A stretch of 6,285 nucleotides of DNA from Nitrospinaceae bacterium (GTDB taxonomy: Bacteria; Nitrospinota; Nitrospinia; Nitrospinales; VA-1). How positions within the stretch are numbered: the stretch's first letter is position 1; every line of letters begins with the position of its first letter. Positions 1-5,566 of this stretch are shown here, piece after piece. The DNA is taken from assembly GCA_016763735.1 (NCBI GenBank), contig JAESTE010000175.1:1-6285 (forward strand), written 5' to 3'. The notes beneath the pieces are model-generated. The model saw nothing but the letters and a program-made list of their open reading frames with translations. It ran no database searches and was not told where the DNA came from. The translations under genes were made by a program, and so were the position numbers.

Positions 1-271
1 AATTATTTGTCTTCAGCATAAGTTCCACGGCTTCTTCGTAACGACCACGGTAGACCATGTCGTTCCAATCGGGAATCAAATTACCCAAGGGGCAACCCGT
101 ATCACTTTGACAAAAAGGCACACCACAATCCATACACCGTGCACCTTGCTCTTTATATTTGTCTTCGGAGAATGGAACGTAACATTCTTTCTGGTCCCGC
201 AACCTTTCCTCAACCGGCCGACCCGTCGGGGTCTCCCGTTCAAAGTCCATGAATCCTTTAATTGCACCCAT
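1..271 (-). CDS. gltD: Glutamate synthase small (beta) subunit, N-terminal 90 codons, truncated by the window edge
   Basis: The small subunit of NAD(P)H-dependent glutamate synthase takes electrons from NAD(P)H through FAD and passes them by [4Fe-4S] clusters to the FMN of GltB, in the cytoplasm. The visible part starts MGAIKGFMDFERE, the usual GltD opening. It then shows cysteines C46, C49, C54 and C60 (C-x2-C-x4-C-x5-C) within QGARCMDCGVPFC, followed by CPLGNLIPDWNDMVYRGR, both strongly conserved in GltD and related Fe-S/FAD oxidoreductase domains. The FAD and NAD(P)H domains lie beyond the left edge. The start is the ATG at 271: an in-frame TAG directly precedes it and an AGGAGAG sits 11 bases upstream. 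M8 is a possible but less likely start because it would remove the conserved MGxxKGF segment. The gene follows gltB by 32 bases with no terminator between them, so the two are probably cotranscribed. The family assignment is near certain. Use of NADPH rather than NADH cannot be decided here. Confidence 0.96.
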   Translation of the reverse strand, partial: MGAIKGFMDFERETPTGRPVEERLRDQKECYVPFSEDKYKEQGARCMDCGVPFCQSDTGCPLGNLIPDWNDMVYRGRYEEAVELMLKTNN

Positions 272-282
272 CTAAATTTTTA

Positions 283-289
283 CTCTCCT
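283..289 (-). promoter_or_regulatory. Shine-Dalgarno sequence of gltD
   Basis: AGGAGAG on the minus strand, 11 bases before the gltD ATG. It is the clearest ribosome binding site in the window and lies in the 32-base gap after the gltB stop. It supports independent initiation of gltD on a shared gltBD message, and it fixes the gltD start at 271. Confidence 0.75.
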
Positions 290-303
290 GTTTCTATTAT
301 TAT

Positions 304-3300
304 TCAGGCAACTTGCAATTCGCTTTTATTTTTACGCTCTTCAATAACTCGCCTGTAATCAGTCGGATAGACTTTAACAAATTTCGGCAGGGTTTCTTCC
401 CATTCATCCAGTACTTTTTTGGCAACGGCACTTTGAGTCGATTGAAAATGTTCTTCGATCAGAGATTTTAATTGTTTCGCATCTTCCTTTTCATCCACAC
501 TCACCAAATCAACTGCACTCTTGTTGCAATGAATTTCAAACTCGTTGTCACGATCCAGCACATACGCCAGTCCGCCACTCATCCCTGCAGCAAAGTTTCT
601 ACCTGTGGAACCGAGCACGACAACGGTACCTCCGGTCACGTATTCGCATCCATGGTCGCCAACTCCTTCGACAACCGTTTGCGCACCACTATTTCGCACT
701 GCAAAACGTTCCCCCGCGATTCCTCGAAAAAAGGCCTTACCAGAAACTGCACCATAAAGCACCGTATTACCAATTAGAATATTATCTTCCGCCACAAGTG
801 TGGATTCTTTAGGAGGATAAATAAATATTTTCCCACCAGACAATCCTTTACCCACATAATCATTGGCATCCCCAGAGAGACCAAAGGTGACTCCCGGAGC
901 AAGAAAAGCGCCAAAGCTCTGGCCTGCCGACCCTTTAAAACCAAATTGAATCGTATCATCAGGTAACCCTTCTTCACCATGCTGTTTAGAAATATGATAA
1001 CTGAGCATAGCTCCGGTAGTTCGATCGGTATTTACGATCGGAAACTCACCATAAACCTGGGTTTTATTATCGAGAGCCAGACGGCTCTTCTCTATCAGTT
1101 GAAGGTCCAGAACATTATCCATATCTCCACTTAGATCCTGTGTGCAGATATTTCTCAACGCAACCTTTTCATCCACTTCCGGCTTGAATAAAATTTTGCT
1201 GACGTCCAGACCACTTGCTTTCCAGTGACCGGACGCTTTTTCCCCTTCCAAAAGTTCTACTTTACCGATCAAGTCATCAAATTTTCTAACTCCCAACTCG
1301 GCCATAATTTCTCTAACCTCTTCAGCAATGAACCTGAAAAAGTTGACGACATAGTCTGCCTTGCCATTGAATTTTTTTCGAAGAGAAGGGTCTTGCGTAG
1401 CAATCCCCACCGAGCAAGTGTTGAGGTGACATTTCCTCATCATGATGCAACCCATTGTCACCAGAGCTGTAGTAGAAAATCCGAATTCATCTGCACCCAA
1501 AATTCCACCGATCACAACATCGCGACCCGTTTTAAGTTGGCCATCCACTTGAACGCGGATGCGCCCCCGAAGATCGTTGAGCACCAGAATCTGCTGGGTT
1601 TCAGATAGGCCCAACTCCCATGGTAGCCCGGCATGTTTGATCGAAGTCTGAGGGGAGGCACCGGTGCCACCATCGTGTCCAGCGATGAGAACGCCTTCAG
1701 CACGAGCTTTAGATACCCCCGCGGCAATAGTTCCCACTCCTGCTTCTGCAACAAGTTTAACACTCACCCTGGCATCGGGATTTGCATTATGAAGATCAAA
1801 AATCAATTGCTGCAAATCTTCAATAGAATAAATATCATGATGCGGAGGAGGTGAAATTAACCCCACACCAGGAGTCGAATGTCTGATCTTAGCAATGTAC
1901 TCGCTGACCTTGTGTCCCGGCAATTGGCCCCCTTCACCGGGTTTTGCCCCTTGCGCAACCTTGATTTGCAATTCATCTGCGTTTGCCAGATAAAAGCTGT
2001 TCACACCAAACCGTCCAGATGCAACCTGTTTGATTTTACTTCGGCGGGAGTCTCCATTCTCATCAGGTGTATAACGCACACTGTCTTCGCCGCCTTCTCC
2101 GGTATTGCTTCTTCCACCCAACCGGTTCATTGCTATTGCCAGAGTTTCATGCGCTTCGCAAGAGATCGAGCCGATTGACATGGCCCCGGTACAAAAGCGT
2201 TTGGTAATCTCTTCTACAGACTCCACCTCTGCAATTGGAATCGCTGTTGTCTTCTTAAAATTAAACAGTCCTCTCAACGTACACTGACGTGTGCTTTCCA
2301 TATCAGCGTGCTGGGAAAACTTTTTGAATGTTGCGTAATCATTGGAACGAGTGGCATGTTGCAGCAAACCAATTGCATTTGGATTGAGCATATGTTTTTC
2401 TTCGCCACGACGCCATTGATAATGGCCTCCAAGTTCCAACAATGAAGAACGGTCACTACTAAAAGCTTTTTGATGCCTCGCCAAAGCTTCTTTAGCCAGC
2501 ACATTCAGACTAGCCCCGCTCACTCTCGAAGGCGTACCCGTAAAAAACCGTTCGATCACTTCTTCGCTCAATCCGACAGCTTCAAATATCTGGGCACCAC
2601 GATAACTTTGAATCGTTGAAATACCCATCTTAGCAGTGATTTTAAAAAGGCCTTTACGAGTGGCTTTGATGAAATTACTAATCGCTGTTTCGGAATCCAT
2701 TTTGTTAATGTATACCGCCTCGTTCGCAATCTCTGCAACCGTTTCATAAGCAAGATAAGGATGAATAGCACCAGCACCGTAACCAATCAACAATGCAAAG
2801 TGCATCATCTCTCGTGCCTCTCCAGTTTCAAGAGCAAGCCCCACACGCGTACGAGTTCGCTCACGCAAAAGATGATGATGAACACAAGCAGTGGCAAGAA
2901 GGCTGGGTAAAGCGGCGTTATTTGCATCAACACCTTTATCTGAAAGAACCAGAATAGTGGCCCCTTCATCGATCGCTTTGGAAGCACTCTGACATAACGC
3001 ATCCAAGGCACGTTCCACGCCCTGTTCCCCTTCAGAAGCCGGGAACAAAGTTGAAAGCACAACGGATTTTAATCCCTCCTGATCGAGCTTGAGAATTTTA
3101 TCCATCTCTTTGCCGGTGAGAATGGGATGCTCAACTTTTAACTTACGGCAATGCTCGGGACTTTCATCCAAAAGATTTCGTTCTTTTCCCAGCGTCACCT
3201 CCATCGACATTACCAGTTCTTCCCGAATGGAATCGATGGCTGGGTTCGTCACTTGCGCAAAGAGTTGTTTGAAATAATTAAATAAGAGTTGCGGTTTTTG

Positions 3301-4824
3301 CGAGAGAATTGCAAGAGGAGAGTCGTTACCCATTGAGCCTGTTGCTTCCATGGCTGTTCCAACCATGGGAGCCATGATAAACTTGATATCTTCAACCGTA
3401 TAACCAAATGCAATCTGGCGCGTCAGGAGAGAGCCAAAATCCGGTTCAAATTTGAAATCCGATTCTGGCAAATCGTTAAGGTTCACCTGGTTTTCTTCCA
3501 CCCATTTTTTATAAGGCTTCTGGGTCGCAATTTTTGTTTTAATTTCTTCATCAGAAATTATGCGGCCTTCTTTGATATCAATAAGAAACATTTTCCCCGG
3601 CTGCAATCGCCCCTTATAAGCAATGTCCGCTTCATCCACCGGAACCACACCTACTTCCGATGCCATGATGACCAGACCGTCTTTCGTCACATAGTATCGA
3701 GATGGACGCAGGCCATTTCTATCCAACACCGCTCCACAAGTTTCGCCATCGGTGAATGCAATAGAGGCAGGACCATCCCATGGCTCCATCATGGATGCAT
3801 GAAATTCGTAAAACCCACGCTTATCATCATCCATTGTCTCGTGTCCACTCCACGGCTCAGGAATCATCATCATCATTGCGTGAGGTAAAGAACGACCCGT
3901 CAGAAACAACATTTCCAATGCCTGATCGAAATCAGCCGAATCACTCCCCCCCGGAGCAATAACAGGAAGAATCATATCGATATCTTTAAATAATGGTGAT
4001 TCAAACATCGCCTCTCGGGCATCCATCCAGTTTTTGTTTCCTCGGACGGTATTGATTTCTCCATTATGAGCGATGTAACGAAAAGGCTGGGCACGTCCCC
4101 ATGAAGGAAAAGTATTGGTACTGTATCGGGAATGCGCTAATGCCAAAGCCGAGGTCATCTTTGGATCTTTGAGATCCAGGTAATAGGTTTCCAACTGCGG
4201 CGCCATCAATTGCCCTTTATATATAATGGTCTTACTCGATAAGCTACAGGCATAAAAATTTTCGTTATTGTCATTGAGTCCGGCTCGACGAACACCCCAG
4301 GCGGTGCGCTTTCGAACACAATAAAGTCTGCGTTCAAAAGTTAACGGGTCTTTCACATCCGCCGGGGCCCCAACAAAAATCTGTTTGATAACAGGTTCTA
4401 CCGAACGCGCCATCACTCCAATCGTTGAGTTATCCACCGGAACATCACGCCAGCCTAAAAGTTCTAAACCTTCAGTCAGTACCGCACGTTCCATAATTTC
4501 CATACCCTGTTTGGTATCATCACCTGTGGGCAAGAAAATATTCCCCGCAGCATAGCGACCTGCCTCTGGCAAATTGATGCCAATTTTCGGGCATTCTTCC
4601 TGGAAAAACGTATGCGGTAGTTGTATCAATATTCCGGCTCCATCTCCGGTTAGCTTGTCAGCCCCACAAGCACCTCGATGTTCCAGTTTTTTCAGAATCT
4701 CCAGTCCCTGAAAAATGATTTCATGGGATTTTTCACCCTTCATATTCATGACAAACCCTACCCCACAACTGTCTTTTTCGTAGGCAGGATCGTAAAGTCC
4801 TTGTTTTTTAGGAAAAGCGTGCAT
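304..4824 (-). CDS. gltB: Glutamate synthase large (alpha) subunit, complete, 1506 aa
   Basis: Catalyses glutamine + 2-oxoglutarate + reductant to two glutamates, the second half of the GS-GOGAT ammonia assimilation route, in the cytoplasm. Domains in order: (1) class II glutamine amidotransferase from about residue 20 to 430, with predicted nucleophile C20 in KDSCGVGF after a 19-residue propeptide, HNGEIN at 253-258 and GSDSADFD around 293-300; (2) central domain about 470-770, with GSMGNDSPLAIL from 496; (3) FMN-binding synthase barrel about 845-1215, with GAKPGEGGQLPGHKV from 959 and the [3Fe-4S] cysteines C1126, C1132 and C1137 (C-x5-C-x4-C); (4) C-terminal GXGXG beta-helix, about 1265-1460, with GFKGSAGQSFGAF from 1295. 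The length is normal for the family (about 1,480-1,530), with no frameshift or missing key residue seen. The start at 4824 is firm because an in-frame TGA lies two codons upstream and C20 must be retained. No good Shine-Dalgarno precedes it. The adjacent gltD favours the NAD(P)H type over the ferredoxin type. Confidence 0.98.
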   Translation of the reverse strand: MHAFPKKQGLYDPAYEKDSCGVGFVMNMKGEKSHEIIFQGLEILKKLEHRGACGADKLTGDGAGILIQLPHTFFQEECPKIGINLPEAGRYAAGNIFLPTGDDTKQGMEIMERAVLTEGLELLGWRDVPVDNSTIGVMARSVEPVIKQIFVGAPADVKDPLTFERRLYCVRKRTAWGVRRAGLNDNNENFYACSLSSKTIIYKGQLMAPQLETYYLDLKDPKMTSALALAHSRYSTNTFPSWGRAQPFRYIAHNGEINTVRGNKNWMDAREAMFESPLFKDIDMILPVIAPGGSDSADFDQALEMLFLTGRSLPHAMMMMIPEPWSGHETMDDDKRGFYEFHASMMEPWDGPASIAFTDGETCGAVLDRNGLRPSRYYVTKDGLVIMASEVGVVPVDEADIAYKGRLQPGKMFLIDIKEGRIISDEEIKTKIATQKPYKKWVEENQVNLNDLPESDFKFEPDFGSLLTRQIAFGYTVEDIKFIMAPMVGTAMEATGSMGNDSPLAILSQKPQLLFNYFKQLFAQVTNPAIDSIREELVMSMEVTLGKERNLLDESPEHCRKLKVEHPILTGKEMDKILKLDQEGLKSVVLSTLFPASEGEQGVERALDALCQSASKAIDEGATILVLSDKGVDANNAALPSLLATACVHHHLLRERTRTRVGLALETGEAREMMHFALLIGYGAGAIHPYLAYETVAEIANEAVYINKMDSETAISNFIKATRKGLFKITAKMGISTIQSYRGAQIFEAVGLSEEVIERFFTGTPSRVSGASLNVLAKEALARHQKAFSSDRSSLLELGGHYQWRRGEEKHMLNPNAIGLLQHATRSNDYATFKKFSQHADMESTRQCTLRGLFNFKKTTAIPIAEVESVEEITKRFCTGAMSIGSISCEAHETLAIAMNRLGGRSNTGEGGEDSVRYTPDENGDSRRSKIKQVASGRFGVNSFYLANADELQIKVAQGAKPGEGGQLPGHKVSEYIAKIRHSTPGVGLISPPPHHDIYSIEDLQQLIFDLHNANPDARVSVKLVAEAGVGTIAAGVSKARAEGVLIAGHDGGTGASPQTSIKHAGLPWELGLSETQQILVLNDLRGRIRVQVDGQLKTGRDVVIGGILGADEFGFSTTALVTMGCIMMRKCHLNTCSVGIATQDPSLRKKFNGKADYVVNFFRFIAEEVREIMAELGVRKFDDLIGKVELLEGEKASGHWKASGLDVSKILFKPEVDEKVALRNICTQDLSGDMDNVLDLQLIEKSRLALDNKTQVYGEFPIVNTDRTTGAMLSYHISKQHGEEGLPDDTIQFGFKGSAGQSFGAFLAPGVTFGLSGDANDYVGKGLSGGKIFIYPPKESTLVAEDNILIGNTVLYGAVSGKAFFRGIAGERFAVRNSGAQTVVEGVGDHGCEYVTGGTVVVLGSTGRNFAAGMSGGLAYVLDRDNEFEIHCNKSAVDLVSVDEKEDAKQLKSLIEEHFQSTQSAVAKKVLDEWEETLPKFVKVYPTDYRRVIEERKNKSELQVA

Positions 4825-4885
4825 AGTTCAAATAACTCGTTGATTTAAAAAGACTAACTAATATGTTCAAATATCGATTTTACAG

Positions 4886-4900
4886 CGGTTTTCACAACCG
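4886..4900 (-). other. Short hairpin in the gltB leader
   Basis: CGGTT and AACCG form a perfect 5-bp stem around a 5-base loop. If transcription starts near 4903, as the sigma-54 match predicts, this hairpin begins about four bases from the 5' end of the gltBD message. It could stabilise the RNA or, as DNA, be a small operator. No T run follows it, so it is not a terminator. A 5-bp stem can also arise by chance. Confidence 0.35.
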
Positions 4901-4910
4901 GAAGAGTAAT

Positions 4911-4929
4911 AATAGCAATTACCATGCCT
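4911..4929 (-). promoter_or_regulatory. Candidate sigma-54 (-24/-12) promoter for gltBD
   Basis: The minus strand reads AGGCATGGTAATTGCTATT. Against the RpoN consensus TGGCACG-N4-TTGCW it keeps the invariant GG (4928-4927) and GC (4916-4915) exactly ten bases apart, GGCA, the G of the CG pair, the whole TTGC and the following T. It differs at the leading T (A) and the C after GGCA (T). The predicted start is near 4903, giving a leader of about 79 bases. RpoN control of nitrogen assimilation genes is well established in other bacteria. Its use here is inferred from the match and from the gene it precedes. Confidence 0.55.
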
Positions 4930-4985
4930 TTATAAAATCAATCAATAAAACAACACCTTACAAGATAGCACCAACATTCGAGTAG

Positions 4986-5021
4986 TTTTTATACACTAAT
5001 TAGTATATTTTTAATACACTA
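4986..5021. repeat. Pair of ATACACTA direct repeats with an internal palindrome
   Basis: TTTTTATACACTA (4986-4998) recurs as TTTTTAATACACTA (5008-5021), so the ATACACTA cores begin 23 bases apart, close to two helical turns. The first copy overlaps a perfect 10-base palindrome, ACTAATTAGT (4995-5004). The arrangement resembles tandem protein-binding sites. The AT-rich context raises the chance of coincidence, and I do not recognise a specific regulator's consensus. Confidence 0.4.
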
Positions 5022-5052
5022 TTGTGTGAAATGGTAGGCTTCGCACACAATA
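5020..5052. promoter_or_regulatory. 9-base inverted repeat, candidate activator site upstream of gltB
   Basis: TATTGTGTG (5020-5028) and CACACAATA (5044-5052) are perfect inverted copies separated by 15 bases, with centres 24 bases apart. The dyad lies at about -117 to -149 from the start predicted for the sigma-54 promoter, a normal position for an enhancer-binding activator. It does not match the NtrC consensus (TGCAC half sites) that I know, so the protein is unidentified. It could equally be a repressor site or a DNA/RNA hairpin. Confidence 0.45.
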
Positions 5053-5230
5053 TCCATTACTAGCTCAGATGGGAGAAATAGCCGCATTGCCAGCTAAACT
5101 ATAGAGATGACCCAGAATTTTACCTCCGTTTGCTCCTATTTGCACTCTAAAACTGCCCTTCTATTTTGGTCTCAACAGATACCCGTCATCACCCACGGCC
5201 ACACCCACAACAAGCTTCCCCCTTAAACAC

Positions 5231-5258
5231 TTGTATTTTTTCCGGTATTGTTTACAAT
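5231..5258 (+). promoter_or_regulatory. Candidate sigma-70-type promoter for the leuA leader
   Basis: TTGTAT (5231-5236) and TACAAT (5253-5258) are 16 bases apart, four of six and five of six matches to TTGACA and TATAAT. The start would be near 5265, giving a leader of about 54 bases before the candidate leuL ATG and about 164 bases to the end of the terminator-like hairpin. The placement fits an attenuated leader transcript. The region is AT-rich, so a chance match is possible. Confidence 0.45.
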
Positions 5259-5259
5259 A
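5246..5259. promoter_or_regulatory. TATTGT-TT-ACAATA dyad over the candidate leuA -10 element
   Basis: Six-base arms TATTGT and ACAATA flank two T bases, a near-perfect 14-base dyad that covers the -10 hexamer TACAAT. The same half site begins each arm of the inverted repeat at 5020-5052. A protein bound here would block RNA polymerase at the leuA leader promoter. No protein is identified, so this is a candidate operator only. Confidence 0.35.
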
Positions 5260-5318
5260 GTAGTGATTCAATTTTTAAAAGACACAATTTTCGGGTATTT
5301 TTTAACCCAAAAAAAACA

Positions 5319-5411
5319 ATGATCGCATTCTCAAAAATTCAATCTGCTTTTCTCTCGCCTCTACAGCTGTGCCTCTTATCCAAGGCCCTGCTAAAAAAGC
5401 CGCTACTCTGA
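5319..5411 (+). CDS. leuL: Candidate leucine-rich leader peptide of leuA, 30 aa
   Basis: The ORF runs from ATG 5319 to TGA 5409-5411 and encodes 30 residues, beginning MIAFSKIQSAFLSPL. Nine are leucine: codons 12 (CTC), 15 (CTA), 17 (CTG), 19 (CTC), 20 (TTA), 24 (CTG), 25 (CTA), 29 (CTA) and 30 (CTC). All lie in the last 19 codons, with three adjacent pairs. Short leucine-rich ORFs ahead of leucine biosynthesis genes are known as leader peptides (LeuL) in enteric bacteria and others; ribosome stalling at leucine codons reports charged leucyl-tRNA. A GC stem plus T run overlaps the 3' end, a candidate promoter lies upstream, and leuA begins 155 bases after the stop. Weak points: there is no Shine-Dalgarno (only an A run), and the frame stays open upstream to an ATG at 5166, whose 81-residue product does not look like a protein. 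The gene symbol is by analogy of position and composition, not homology. Confidence 0.55.
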   Translation: MIAFSKIQSAFLSPLQLCLLSKALLKKPLL

Positions 5412-5428
5412 ACCAACCGGCCTTTTTT
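5382..5428 (+). terminator. Terminator-like hairpin with alternative 5' arms, candidate leuA attenuator
   Basis: The 3' arm CGGCC (5418-5422) followed by TTTTTT (5423-5428) can pair in two ways. Form A pairs AAGGCC (5382-5387) with GGCCTT (5419-5424), six perfect pairs with a 31-base loop. Form B pairs AAAAAAGCCG (5393-5402) with CGGC plus TTTTTT, ten pairs with one bulged C and a 15-base loop. Both 5' arms lie inside the leucine-rich ORF and overlap or adjoin its leucine codons 24-25 and 29-30. A ribosome held there would cover the arms and prevent the hairpin, while release at the TGA would allow it. Form B has only four GC pairs, so strength is uncertain, and form A leaves only four unpaired T. 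Confidence 0.5.
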
Positions 5429-5477
5429 GTAACCCCAGTTTCAAACTTTCGACTTTTTAATTTTTCTGTTTTTTTCT

Positions 5478-5512
5478 GATTTCCAGGGAAACCTTCCAAT
5501 CCTGTGAAATTC
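5478..5512 (+). other. Stem-loop in the leuA leader
   Basis: ATTTCCAGG (5479-5487) pairs with CCTG-T-GAAAT (5501-5510), nine pairs with one bulged T around a 13-base loop. A smaller GGAA-ACC-TTCC hairpin can form inside instead. It lies after the terminator-like hairpin and before the TATAAT at 5522. It may be an operator for a downstream leuA promoter or a structure in the read-through leader. No T run follows, so it is not a terminator. Confidence 0.35.
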
Positions 5513-5521
5513 AATTTGCTT

Positions 5522-5527
5522 TATAAT
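5522..5527 (+). promoter_or_regulatory. Perfect TATAAT, possible second -10 element close to leuA
   Basis: A consensus -10 hexamer 39 bases before the leuA ATG, giving a predicted start near 5534 and a leader of about 33 bases. I see no good -35 at 16-18 bases upstream and no exact extended -10, so it is a weak promoter call. If active, it would bypass the attenuator. Confidence 0.35.
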
Positions 5528-5550
5528 AATGGAAGAGCAATATATTTTTG

Positions 5551-5556
5551 AAAGGA
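5551..5556 (+). promoter_or_regulatory. Shine-Dalgarno sequence of leuA
   Basis: AAAGGA ends ten bases before the ATG at 5567 and supports that start. The product begins MQREKLIIFDTTLRDGEQ, matching the normal LeuA N-terminus. Confidence 0.65.
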
Positions 5557-5566
5557 CTTTTCAGCC

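Larger units (their letters stand above)
4825..5566. other. 742-base divergent intergenic region between gltB and leuA
   Basis: This region separates the starts of two divergent units. It is visibly richer in A+T than the genes, with many A and T runs, and holds the candidate promoters, dyads, leader ORF and terminator listed separately. I found no tRNA, riboswitch or T-box signature. The stretch 5053-5230 shows nothing I can name: a C-rich patch at about 5180-5224, and no convincing ORF or hairpin. Confidence 0.85.

Noticed and set aside
107..358. An 83-codon plus-strand frame across the gltB-gltD junction.
   Set aside because: It is antisense to the conserved gltD N-terminus with its Fe-S cysteines, and no promoter or ribosome binding site supports it.
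3862..3877. An ATC/CAT trinucleotide run within gltB.
   Set aside because: It encodes a short methionine run in PHAMMMMIPEPW, a normal methionine-rich spot in this family, and is not a notable repeat.
1225..3962. Many 60-127-codon open frames inside gltB, on both strands.
   Set aside because: They overlap an intact 1506-residue GltB with all family motifs and resemble no protein. They are shadow frames.
4982..4994. A possible NtcA site (GTA-N8-TAC) upstream of gltB.
   Set aside because: The GTA and TAC elements are seven bases apart rather than eight, and nothing else suggests a cyanobacterium.
5293..5308. GGGT-N8-ACCC hairpin just before the leader ORF, followed by an A run.
   Set aside because: Four pairs only, with A rather than T after it on the plus strand. 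On the minus strand the T run precedes rather than follows the stem, so it is not a terminator in either direction.
5166..5318. The upstream extension of the leucine-rich ORF (an 81-codon frame from ATG 5166).
   Set aside because: The first 51 codons run through the candidate promoter and show no protein-like composition or ribosome binding site. The leucine-rich part from 5319 stands better alone as a leader peptide.
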